Notes: generated by a model from the letters alone, not told the origin. A stretch of 8,619 bases of DNA from Quisquiliibacterium sp. (GCA_023257915.1 JALRBB010000223.1:1-8619), one strand, 5' to 3'; numbered from the stretch's first letter, positions 1 to 6,055 are shown. A program made the numbers and translations.

Positions 1-212
1 GCGTAAGCTCCTGTTCCCTGTAAAGAAACTGAATAAGTTGCTATATCCTTAAATGGCGCATTCATTTGAAAGTTACTTAAGTTAGTCGTTCCACTAATAA
101 TAACTAATCCGTCAACACCATTATCAATAACAAACTTTATATTTATTGGAGTTCTATTTTGTTGTATGTTTAAGAAGTTTAAATATCCGTAACCGTCTAA
201 AGTTACTATTCC
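1..212 (-). CDS. Fragment of a phage tail tube-like protein from an AT-rich genome (both ends missing)
   Basis: The minus strand is open for 70 codons from about 212 down to the window edge with no stop. The translation is strand-rich and ends in APFKDIATYSVSLQGTGAY. As I recall the family, this resembles the C-terminal part of TP901-1-type major tail proteins common in Bacteroidetes phages and prophages, where a phrase like APxxDxxxYSxSFQGTGAL recurs. Such proteins polymerise into the tail tube through which DNA passes. The segment is 31% G+C and uses AT-rich codons (TTA, ATA, AAT), unlike every other gene here. The N-terminus is lost at the junction near 206-213 and the C-terminus lies beyond base 1. 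The open frame is seen directly; the tail protein call is family recognition from memory; the low-GC phage origin is inferred. Confidence 0.55.
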
Positions 213-213
213 A
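206..213. other. Composition junction, probable chimeric join
   Basis: G+C changes from 31% on the left to about 60% on the right within a few bases. The dehydrogenase homology from the right stops here, and an out-of-frame phage-like reading frame begins to the left. No inverted repeat, target duplication or integrase marks the site. A metagenome assembly or library chimera is the simplest explanation; true integration is less likely because a tail gene is not normally at a prophage end. Confidence 0.7.
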
Positions 214-466
214 TCGCAGCTTGCGGAAGCTTTGCGCGGATCGATGGGCGCTGAGCTGTGCCCCCTTGTTCGGCGCCCTTCAGATCAGGAATACCGAACA
301 GCAATCCTTGGTCGGAAGGATTGATCGGCGAGGCCTCGACCCGCACGAGAACCTCGTCGTCACCGGGACTGGGCACAGGCTCATCGACCAGCGAAACTTC
401 GAGTTCACCACTGCTGCGCACCAGCGTGCGCAATTGCAGAGCAGTTGCGGGAAGATCGGCACTCAT
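206..466 (-). CDS. Medium-chain dehydrogenase/quinone oxidoreductase-like protein, N-terminal fragment cut by the left junction
   Basis: The first ~85 residues match the start of the zinc-independent MDR (quinone oxidoreductase-like) family. They contain a GroES-like beta domain with SLVDEPVPSPGDDEVLVRVEASPINPSD and LLFGIPDL. The INPSD motif replaces the CGxCxTD zinc-site motif of classical alcohol dehydrogenases. Family members are usually 320-380 residues and bind NAD(P)H in a C-terminal Rossmann domain, which is absent here. The apparent stop at 206-208 falls in the AT-rich sequence; homology seems to end after the Met at 212-214, so the stop is not the native end. The start at 466 is supported by GGAG five bases upstream. 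The gene lies 54 bp downstream of the P450 on the same strand, so the two probably form an operon, and it may oxidise a P450-derived alcohol (inference). The exact substrate cannot be told. Confidence 0.72.
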   Translation of the reverse strand: MSADLPATALQLRTLVRSSGELEVSLVDEPVPSPGDDEVLVRVEASPINPSDQGLLFGIPDLKGAEQGGTAQRPSIRAKLPQAAME

Positions 467-520
467 GAGGACTCCGTTTTCTGGAAATTCTGAATCGGAG
501 CATTGTGCCCCACCCTGGGC

Positions 521-1783
521 TCAGACGGTGGCGGGAATACGCACCGGCATCGACATGAAGCCATGCACGAAATTGGACTTCGTACGTACCGGTTCACCAA
601 GCACTTCAATGACCGGGTAGCGCTTCAGGATCTCTTCCCACAGGATGCGCAGTTGCAGCTCGGCCAGCCGGTTGCCAACGCAGTGATGAATGCCGAAGCC
701 GAACGCCAGGTGATGCTTGGGCCGCTCGCGGTCGATGATGAATTCGTGCGGTCGCTCGATTGCCTGTTCGTCACGGTTCGCCGACAGGTACCACATCACG
801 ACCTTATCGCCAGCGCGAATCTGCTGGCCGCCAAGCTCATAGTCCGCCAGCGCGGTGCGACGCATGTGCGCAAGCGGCGTCTGCCAGCGGATGATCTCGG
901 GCACCATGCTCGCAACGAGCTCCGGATTCTCGCGCAGCTTGTCGTACTGCGCCGGATGCTGGTGCAGTGCGAGCAGCCCGCCGCTGATCGAGTTGCGGGT
1001 CGTGTCGTTGCCACCCACGATGAGCAGCAACAAATTGCCCAAAAACTCCTCCGGAGTCATGTTGCGGGTGGCCGGCGAGTGCGCCAGCATCGAAATCAGG
1101 TCCGGTGTTGGCGGCGCGTTGACGCGTGCATTCCATAGCTGAACGAAGCGGTCGCGGCACTGCTCGAGTTCGGCGAGGCGCATCTCCCAGGATTTCACTG
1201 CTCCATTGCCATCCGGATCGCCAGTGGCCATATCGGACCACCAGGTCAGCTTGCTGCGCTCGTCGAACGGAAAATCAAACAACAAGGCGAGCATGCGGGT
1301 CGTCAGTTCGATCGACACGCGCTGCACCCAGTCGAAGCTTTCGCCAATCGGCAGGCCATCGAGAATTTCGGCCGCATGCGCGCGAATGGTCGCCTGCATG
1401 TGCTCCATCTGCGCCTGTGTCAGCAGCGGGCTAACCGCCTTGCGCTGGCCGGTGTGCTGCGGCTCGTCCATCGCGATGAAGCTGGGAAAGTTTTCCTCGG
1501 CTGGCCGCTCGGCCAGCGCGATGCCGCCACGGCGCCAGTCTGACGAAAACACCTGCGGATGCGTTTCGACCTCGACGATGTGCCGATAGGTGGTCACTGA
1601 CCAGTAGTGCCCATAGCGCTTGCTGCGGCACAAATGCACCGGCGACTCGCGACGCAGACGCTCGAAATAGAGTTCGATCAGATCCTGCTCGAACAGGTAG
1701 CCCTTGCTGACGTCAATGCCCTCGAGCGGCATCGACCACACCTCGCGGCGCACTTGTTCCAGCGTGTTTGCCTGTGTCTGCAT
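521..1783 (-). CDS. Cytochrome P450, CYP153 family (alkane/alkyl terminal hydroxylase type)
   Basis: This is a heme monooxygenase that uses O2 and electrons from a ferredoxin and its reductase. CYP153 members hydroxylate terminal carbons of alkanes and other alkyl chains and can epoxidise alkenes. The 420 residues carry the oxygen-binding I-helix motif GGNDTTRN (257-264), the K-helix ExxR (E296, R299) and the heme loop FGFGIHHCVG (361-370) with thiolate Cys368. Stretches such as WSVTTYRHIVEVETHPQVFSS, SIELTTRMLALLFDFPFDER, LLIVGGNDTTRNS and EIIRWQTPLAHMRRTAL are close to what I remember of CYP153A proteins. I chose the ATG at 1783 because GGAGG lies 10 bases upstream and the length suits the family; an in-frame ATG at 1828 would add 15 residues. 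It has no N-terminal membrane anchor, so it should be soluble and cytoplasmic. The truncated dehydrogenase follows it. No redox partner gene is in the window. Confidence 0.93.
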   Translation of the reverse strand: MQTQANTLEQVRREVWSMPLEGIDVSKGYLFEQDLIELYFERLRRESPVHLCRSKRYGHYWSVTTYRHIVEVETHPQVFSSDWRRGGIALAERPAEENFPSFIAMDEPQHTGQRKAVSPLLTQAQMEHMQATIRAHAAEILDGLPIGESFDWVQRVSIELTTRMLALLFDFPFDERSKLTWWSDMATGDPDGNGAVKSWEMRLAELEQCRDRFVQLWNARVNAPPTPDLISMLAHSPATRNMTPEEFLGNLLLLIVGGNDTTRNSISGGLLALHQHPAQYDKLRENPELVASMVPEIIRWQTPLAHMRRTALADYELGGQQIRAGDKVVMWYLSANRDEQAIERPHEFIIDRERPKHHLAFGFGIHHCVGNRLAELQLRILWEEILKRYPVIEVLGEPVRTKSNFVHGFMSMPVRIPATV

Positions 1784-1876
1784 CCGAATGCCACCTCCAT
1801 GTTGCCGCGGGCCCGGCCCGAGTCCCACAGGCTACCGCAAACGCGCGCAGCACTGACCGCGCGCACGCCGACCGTG

Positions 1877-1897
1877 TCTGTGATTTTTTCTCACAGA
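1877..1897. promoter_or_regulatory. Operator-like inverted repeat TCTGTGA-N7-TCACAGA
   Basis: Two perfect 7-bp arms are separated by TTTTTTC. The core TGTGA/TCACA resembles CRP/Vfr half-sites, but the spacer is 7 rather than the canonical 6, so CRP binding is doubtful. Extra outer matches (TG on the left with CA on the right after one mismatch) lengthen the symmetry. The T run is in the loop, so this is not a terminator. Its position between divergent promoters suggests a regulator site (inference). Confidence 0.5.
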
Positions 1898-1915
1898 AAC
1901 AGGACAAATACTCGA

Positions 1916-1945
1916 TTGTCACTCGCTTGCCACGACTCATAGGAT
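1916..1945 (+). promoter_or_regulatory. Candidate sigma70 promoter for the hydrolase/TRAP genes
   Basis: TTGTCA at 1916-1921 and TAGGAT at 1940-1945 are separated by 18 bp. The -35 is close to consensus and the -10 matches 4 of 6 positions. It lies just downstream of the 1877-1897 palindrome and 33 bp before the ATG at 1979. Matches of this quality occur by chance, so this is tentative. Confidence 0.3.
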
Positions 1946-1978
1946 CCGCAAACGCTGAAGCCTGATCTCAGCCGATCC

Positions 1979-2899
1979 ATGCCCTTGAGGCTGCGTCTGC
2001 CTCCCGAAAGCCCGATCACAGGAAGTCACTTCTTGGACAGCTCAATTCATAGCAAGTACGCACGACTGAGCTCCGTCGTCATGCACTTCCTGGAGGCAGG
2101 AAGCGGCGAAGAGACGGTCGTGCTTTTGCACGGGATTCCGCAAAGCTCTCACAGCTGGCGCCGGATCATACCGAGACTTGCCCCTCGTTACCGGGTCATC
2201 GCACCTGACTTGCGCGGACTTGGTGACACGACCCGTCCGCACTCCGGATACGACAAAAAAACCGTCGCCGCCGATGTGTCGGAACTGCTCATGAATCACC
2301 TGGGCGTCAAACGCTTCTTTGTCGTCGGCCACGACTGGGGCGGACCGGTCGCCTACGCGCTGACGATCCAGAATCCGACCGCGGTACGAGGCCTGGCGAT
2401 CCTGGATGTCACGATCCCCGGCGACGGGGCCGAGATGTCACAGGGCGGGCGTCGCTGGCATCACCCATTTTTTCGCACGCCAGACCTGCCAGAAGCATTG
2501 ATGCAGGGTCGGGAGCACTTCTACCTGAACTGGCTGTTCGACACCTACGGCCATCGTCAAAACGTGCTCGACACCCAGGAGCGCGCCGAGTATCTGCGCA
2601 CCTACTGCGCGCCCGGCGGACTGCGCACGATGCTCGCGTACTACCGCGCCTTCGCCGAAGACGCCGCCTACAACGAACGCCTGCTCACCGAGCAAGGAAA
2701 GTTGCGCCTCCCGGTGCTGGCGCTGGGCGGTGACAGCAGCTTTGGCCGGCGCATGGAGCCGCTCGAATCGATGCGCCGGATGGCGCTCAACGTCAGCGGC
2801 GGTGTGATCCCGAATTGCGGGCACTGGGTTGCCGAAGAAGCCCCGGAGTTCGTTTCTCAAGCGCTACTGGCGTTCTTTCGCGACCAGGCTCAAGCGTAG
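1979..2899 (+). CDS. Alpha/beta hydrolase, epoxide hydrolase-like
   Basis: The 306-residue protein has the alpha/beta hydrolase fold of epoxide hydrolases, which open epoxides to diols through an aspartyl ester. Visible features are the oxyanion-hole motif HGIP (51-54), PDLRGLGDT (76-84), the nucleophile elbow VGHDWGG with Asp119, the likely acid Asp252 in LGGDSSF, and the catalytic His282 in NCGHW. Cap-domain candidates for the ring-opening tyrosines are Tyr182 and Tyr222. DWGG at the elbow favours epoxide hydrolase over fluoroacetate dehalogenase (DRGA/DRGG) or a serine hydrolase; a haloalkane dehalogenase is possible but less likely. The ATG at 1979 has a poor ribosome site; a TTG at 2033, seven bases after GGAAG, would give 288 residues that still include the whole fold. 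It is divergent from the P450 and lies 47 bp before dctP, probably in the same operon. Its natural substrate is unknown. Confidence 0.85.
   Translation: MPLRLRLPPESPITGSHFLDSSIHSKYARLSSVVMHFLEAGSGEETVVLLHGIPQSSHSWRRIIPRLAPRYRVIAPDLRGLGDTTRPHSGYDKKTVAADVSELLMNHLGVKRFFVVGHDWGGPVAYALTIQNPTAVRGLAILDVTIPGDGAEMSQGGRRWHHPFFRTPDLPEALMQGREHFYLNWLFDTYGHRQNVLDTQERAEYLRTYCAPGGLRTMLAYYRAFAEDAAYNERLLTEQGKLRLPVLALGGDSSFGRRMEPLESMRRMALNVSGGVIPNCGHWVAEEAPEFVSQALLAFFRDQAQA
2021..2035 (+). promoter_or_regulatory. Ribosome binding site with an alternative TTG start for the hydrolase
   Basis: GGAAG at 2021-2025 is followed after seven bases by an in-frame TTG at 2033-2035 (codon 19 of the long form). The ATG at 1979 lacks a comparable site. 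Starting here the protein opens close to the conserved strand that precedes the hydrolase fold, which fits common epoxide hydrolase N-termini. Confidence 0.4.
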
Positions 2900-2932
2900 T
2901 AAGCCCCCGATCAACCCCGGAGAAAAACATGC

Positions 2933-2949
2933 AAGGAGACTCCAACATG
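2933..2949 (+). promoter_or_regulatory. dctP: Ribosome binding site deciding the dctP start
   Basis: AAGGAGA at 2933-2939 sits seven bases before the ATG at 2947. A second possible start, ATG 2929, has its own GGAGA at 2919-2923 five bases upstream and would add six residues (MQGDSN) before the signal peptide. The 2947 site has the stronger Shine-Dalgarno match and gives a normal signal peptide length. Confidence 0.6.
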
Positions 2950-3999
2950 CTGAAACCCAAGACATCATCCCGACGCCGGTTCGGCCGGCTCATCGCGATG
3001 GCAGCCGCGATTCCCTTCACGCTGGCAGCCGGCACCTCTCAGGCTGTCGCAGCACCGGTCGAGATCAAGCTGCAGTCGGCCTGGCAATCGGGCACAGAGG
3101 TCTACAAGATCGTCGAGCGGTTTGCCGCAGACGTAAGTGCCGCCAGCGGTGGCCGCGTGAGCATGACGCTGCATCCGGCCGGCGCGATCGTGGCGCACAC
3201 CGAGACACTCGAGGCGGTCGGCAATGGCATCCTCGGCGGCCAGCAAACCGCTGCGGTCTACTTCTCGGGCCGAGATGCCGCGTTCGGCCTGCTTGGCGAC
3301 ATGGTCGCAAGCTACGCGACCCCGCATCAGCTTACCGAGTGGTTCTATCAGCGCGGCGGCCTGCAACTGGCTCGTGAGCTGTACGCCAAGCACGGCGTGC
3401 ATTACGTCGGCCCGATCCTGTATTCGATCGAGTCGGTACCGGTCAAGCGCAAGGTGACGAACGTCGCCGACATGAAGGGCCTGAAGATCCGCGCGCCGGA
3501 GGGCCCCGTTTCGGAACTGTTCAGGTCACTGGGCGCCGCACCGGTCAACATCCCCGGCTCCGATGTCTACGCAGCGCTTGAACGCGGCGTGATCGACGCG
3601 ACCGACTGGGGCACGCTGTCGATGAACGTGGACCTCGGATACAACAAGATCACCAAGTACCAGATGTATCCGGGCTTTCATTCGATGCCCGAGGTCGGAA
3701 TCGGTATCAACATGGCGACCTGGAAAAAACTGCCCGCTGACGTGCAGAAGATTATCGAGATGGGCGTGCGTAGCGTGAACGCCGAGATGATCGAGAGAAC
3801 ACATCTGTCGGACATGGCCGCCGAAGCCAAGATCCGACAGGCGGGCGGCGAGCTGGTCAACTGGAGTGACGAGGAGCGCATGAAGGTTCGCAGCGTCGCG
3901 CGCGGCATCTGGGAAAAGGCCGGCAAGACCAACCCGATCGCCAAGAAGATCTATGAGTCCAAAGTCGCACACCTGCAGGAAATTGGGTTGCTGAAGTAA
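2947..3999 (+). CDS. dctP: TRAP transporter periplasmic substrate-binding protein DctP, 2-oxoacid/monocarboxylate-like, Tat-type signal
   Basis: This 350-residue DctP-family protein captures an organic acid in the periplasm and delivers it to the DctQM membrane unit. The N-terminus SSRRRFGRLIA (7-17) followed by a hydrophobic stretch to about 30 and AVA at 33-35 looks like a twin-arginine signal, which suggests export in folded form. The conserved carboxylate-binding arginine is probably Arg182 in KGLKIRAPEG. The later segment IDATDWGTLSMNVDLGYNKI with Trp221 and the KYQMYPGFH stretch (237-245) resemble the TakP-type group that binds 2-oxoacids and related monocarboxylates (from memory of the family). 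The ligand is therefore likely a monocarboxylate, not C4-dicarboxylate or sialic acid, but this is inference. It follows the hydrolase by 47 bp and precedes dctQM after a hairpin-containing gap. Confidence 0.92.
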   Translation: MLKPKTSSRRRFGRLIAMAAAIPFTLAAGTSQAVAAPVEIKLQSAWQSGTEVYKIVERFAADVSAASGGRVSMTLHPAGAIVAHTETLEAVGNGILGGQQTAAVYFSGRDAAFGLLGDMVASYATPHQLTEWFYQRGGLQLARELYAKHGVHYVGPILYSIESVPVKRKVTNVADMKGLKIRAPEGPVSELFRSLGAAPVNIPGSDVYAALERGVIDATDWGTLSMNVDLGYNKITKYQMYPGFHSMPEVGIGINMATWKKLPADVQKIIEMGVRSVNAEMIERTHLSDMAAEAKIRQAGGELVNWSDEERMKVRSVARGIWEKAGKTNPIAKKIYESKVAHLQEIGLLK

Positions 4000-4007
4000 G
4001 TGACTCG

Positions 4008-4040
4008 CAGTCGCGAGGTGCGGGACGCGCCTCGCGACTG
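4008..4040 (+). terminator. Intercistronic hairpin after dctP
   Basis: CAGTCGCGAGG (4008-4018) and CCTCGCGACTG (4030-4040) are perfect 11-bp complements with an 11-nt loop; T4019-G4029, G4020-C4028 and C4021-G4027 can extend the stem to 14. It begins 8 bases after the dctP stop. No T-tract follows, so it is more likely an mRNA-stabilising or partially terminating structure than a full intrinsic terminator. Confidence 0.6.
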
Positions 4041-4054
4041 TCTCCCAAGCGCGG

Positions 4055-4084
4055 CTCGGTGCCCTCTGTCTCGGTGCCCTCTGT
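4055..4084 (+). repeat. Perfect tandem duplication of a 15-bp unit
   Basis: CTCGGTGCCCTCTGT occurs at 4055-4069 and again directly at 4070-4084. A partial echo, GCCCTCT, follows shortly after (from about 4091). It lies in the dctP-dctQ gap and is probably a slippage duplication. Confidence 0.9.
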
Positions 4085-4232
4085 AAGTGCACGCCCTCTT
4101 TCCGATCCGCGCAAATCGTTCCTTAGCCCCGTTGAGGGCCCAGGTCGTTGAGCCGTTTGCCGGCCTCGCTTGGCGACCGGCTGCCGAAGCGTCTGCGCAC
4201 GGAGCACGGATCAGGATCAGTGAGTTGACACG

Positions 4233-4742
4233 ATGACGACCCAAACCACACACCCAATCGACCGCCTGTCGATCTGGATCGGCAAGACGTTCAGCTACGT
4301 CTACCTGATCCTGATCGCAGTGATGGTTTACGAAGTCACGGCCCGCTATCTGTTCGACGCGCCGACAATCTGGGCGCACGAGGTGAGCGGCGCGCTGATC
4401 GCGGTCGGTTTTACGCTCGGCGGTGTCTACACAATGCAGCAAAAAGGCCACATCAGCATCAGTTCGGTCTACGAGCTGATGCCGCCCCGCTGGAAGGCTG
4501 CGCTCGACGTGTTCGCGCAGGTCGTGACGCTGGTGTTTCTGGCGGCATTCATCTGGGGCGGTGGCGTCAACGCCCTGAAGGCCTGGGAATTGGGCGAGAC
4601 CTCAGGCTCGGCCTGGAACCAGCCAACTCCGATCTTCCTGAAAACCTTGGTCGTTGTCGGCGCAGCGCTGATGTGCCTGCAGGCCGGTGTGCACCTGGCG
4701 CAGGCGGTCCGTCGTTTCGTGTCGCGCACGGAGCAAGCATGA
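4233..4742 (+). CDS. dctQ: TRAP transporter small permease subunit DctQ
   Basis: This 169-residue membrane protein fits the small four-helix subunit that pairs with DctM in TRAP transporters. Hydrophobic segments lie at about 18-36, 50-68, 93-114 and 133-155. The segment VYEVTARYLFDAPTIWAHEVS (32-52) is the characteristic DctQ region, with Glu34, Arg38 and Trp47; SAWNQPTP (126-133) before the last helix is also typical. The ATG at 4233 has only a weak ribosome site (GTGAG eight bases upstream), perhaps reflecting low translation of the permease compared with dctP. It ends at 4742, overlapping the dctM start by the ATGA arrangement, so translational coupling is likely. Confidence 0.9.
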   Translation: MTTQTTHPIDRLSIWIGKTFSYVYLILIAVMVYEVTARYLFDAPTIWAHEVSGALIAVGFTLGGVYTMQQKGHISISSVYELMPPRWKAALDVFAQVVTLVFLAAFIWGGGVNALKAWELGETSGSAWNQPTPIFLKTLVVVGAALMCLQAGVHLAQAVRRFVSRTEQA

Positions 4743-6055
4743 GCATCGAGCTAATCACGCTGCTGATGTGCGGCGCACTGGTGCTGCTGCTGGTACTGAA
4801 CGTGCCGCTGGCGTTTGTCACCGGCATCATCGCGGTCGGCATGGGCTACGCCATGTTCGGCCCGCAGGTGTTTACGCTGATCGCGAGCCGCACGGTCACG
4901 CTGATGGGCGAATTCGTCCTGGTCTCGGTGCCGATGTTCATCTTCATGGCAGCGATCCTCGAGGGTTCCGGTGTCGCCGAAGATCTGTTCCGCGCGATGC
5001 ATGTGATGGCAGGCAACCTGCGCGGCGGTCTGGCGGTGCAAACCTTGCTGGTTGCGGTGATCATGGCGGCGATGACCGGCATCATCGGTGGCGAGATCGT
5101 GCTGCTGGGGATGGTGGCCTTGCCGCAGATGCTCAAGCGCGGCTACGACAAGCGCCTGGCGATGGGCGTGATCTGCGCCGGCGGCTCGCTCGGCACGATG
5201 ATCCCGCCGAGCATTGTGCTGATCGTGTACGGACTGATCGCGAATGTTCCGATCGGTGATCTGTTCATCGCCAGCGTCGTGCCGGGTCTGGTACTGGCGG
5301 GTCTGTACCTGATGTATGTGCTGATTCGCTGCAATCTCGACCCCAGCCTGGGCCCGGCTGCACCGCCCGAGGAACGGCAGATGCCGCTGAGCGAAAAACT
5401 CGCACTGCTCAAGCGGATGTTCCTGCCGATGGCAGTGATCGTCTGGATTCTGGGCAGTATCTATGGCGGCATCGCCTCGGTCAGCGAGGCGGCGGCAACC
5501 GGCGCGGCTGGCGCGCTGCTCGCGGCCTGGGTGCGCGGCAACCTGACGTTCGCGCTGGTGCGCAACTCGCTGCACCAGACGATGAGCACCTGCGGCATGC
5601 TGTTGTGGCTCACGTTCGGCGCGAATGCGCTGATCGGGGTTTACAACCTGGTCGGCGGCATCAAGTTCGTCAAGGGCTTGATGACCGGACTGCCGCTCGA
5701 GCCGATGGGCGTGATCCTGGTGATGCTCGCGATCCTGCTGCTGCTGGGTATGGTCATGGACTGGATCGGCATCGTGCTGCTGACGATGCCCATCTTCGTG
5801 CCGGTCGTGAACCATCTCGGCTATGACCCGGTCTGGTTCGGGGTGCTGTTTTGCATGAGCATGCAGATCGGCTACCTGACACCACCGTTCGGCCCAGCAG
5901 TGTTCTATCTCAAAGGGGTCGCACCACCCGACATCACGCTCGGCGAGATCTTCAAAAGCGTGTGGCCATTCGTGGGCCTGCAGATGGTGGGGCTGACGAT
6001 CGTGCTGATGTTCCCGCAGCTCACGCTTTGGCTGCGCGACGTCGCGGCCAACTAG
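4739..6055 (+). CDS. dctM: TRAP transporter large permease subunit DctM
   Basis: This 438-residue, highly hydrophobic protein is the ion-coupled transport subunit of the TRAP system, a member of the ion transporter superfamily with about 11-12 helices and two re-entrant hairpins. Typical motifs are SVPMFIFM (63-70), GGSLGTMIPPS (148-158), the scaffold segment SVSEAAATGA (248-257), the second half FGANAL (293-298), MDWIGI (340-345) and TPPFGPA (381-387). The start at 4739 overlaps the dctQ stop and has GGAG at 4730-4733, five bases upstream; an in-frame start further upstream inside dctQ is not needed. The usual length is about 425-435 residues, so it appears complete. It uses a Na+ gradient in characterised relatives; the substrate is set by DctP. 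Confidence 0.95.
   Translation: MSIELITLLMCGALVLLLVLNVPLAFVTGIIAVGMGYAMFGPQVFTLIASRTVTLMGEFVLVSVPMFIFMAAILEGSGVAEDLFRAMHVMAGNLRGGLAVQTLLVAVIMAAMTGIIGGEIVLLGMVALPQMLKRGYDKRLAMGVICAGGSLGTMIPPSIVLIVYGLIANVPIGDLFIASVVPGLVLAGLYLMYVLIRCNLDPSLGPAAPPEERQMPLSEKLALLKRMFLPMAVIVWILGSIYGGIASVSEAAATGAAGALLAAWVRGNLTFALVRNSLHQTMSTCGMLLWLTFGANALIGVYNLVGGIKFVKGLMTGLPLEPMGVILVMLAILLLLGMVMDWIGIVLLTMPIFVPVVNHLGYDPVWFGVLFCMSMQIGYLTPPFGPAVFYLKGVAPPDITLGEIFKSVWPFVGLQMVGLTIVLMFPQLTLWLRDVAAN

Larger units (their letters stand above)
1784..1978. promoter_or_regulatory. Divergent promoter region between the P450 and the hydrolase
   Basis: About 195 bp without a convincing gene separates two divergently transcribed catabolic genes. 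The half nearest the P450 is GC-rich and contains the palindrome CGGGCCCG. The half nearest the hydrolase is more AT-rich, holds the operator-like palindrome at 1877-1897 and has a plausible sigma70 promoter. This layout is typical of a shared control region, but no regulator gene is visible in the window. Confidence 0.6.
4000..4232 (+). other. 233-bp gap between dctP and dctQ
   Basis: I see no gene here. It holds a strong hairpin just after the dctP stop, a perfect 15-bp tandem repeat, and a weaker imperfect stem near 4158-4182 (GCCGG paired with CCGGC). No clear promoter was found. A gap this long inside a TRAP operon is notable and may set the ratio of binding protein to permease. Confidence 0.6.

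Noticed and set aside
1..213. Prophage integrated in the dehydrogenase gene
   Set aside because: A tail structural gene is not expected at an attachment site, and no integrase, tRNA or core duplication is seen. A chimeric join is simpler.
146..493. 115-codon plus-strand frame across the AT/GC junction
   Set aside because: It runs through the composition break and shows no family features on either side; both sides make sense only on the minus strand.
503..1138. 211-codon plus-strand frame opposite the P450
   Set aside because: It is a shadow of the P450 gene, which carries the heme loop, ExxR and I-helix motifs in the correct order.
1879..1895. Canonical CRP binding site TGTGA-N6-TCACA
   Set aside because: The half-sites fit, but the spacer is seven bases, so I list it only as an operator-like palindrome.
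4121..4207. Small minus-strand gene in the dctP-dctQ gap
   Set aside because: Short readable stretches exist, but there is no start with a ribosome site and no recognisable protein; the frame merges with the antisense shadow of dctP.
4751..5815. 354-codon open frame antisense to dctM
   Set aside because: The translation is an improbable His/Gln/Asp/Arg-rich string without domain character; it is the antisense shadow of a GC-rich membrane protein gene with unmistakable TRAP motifs.
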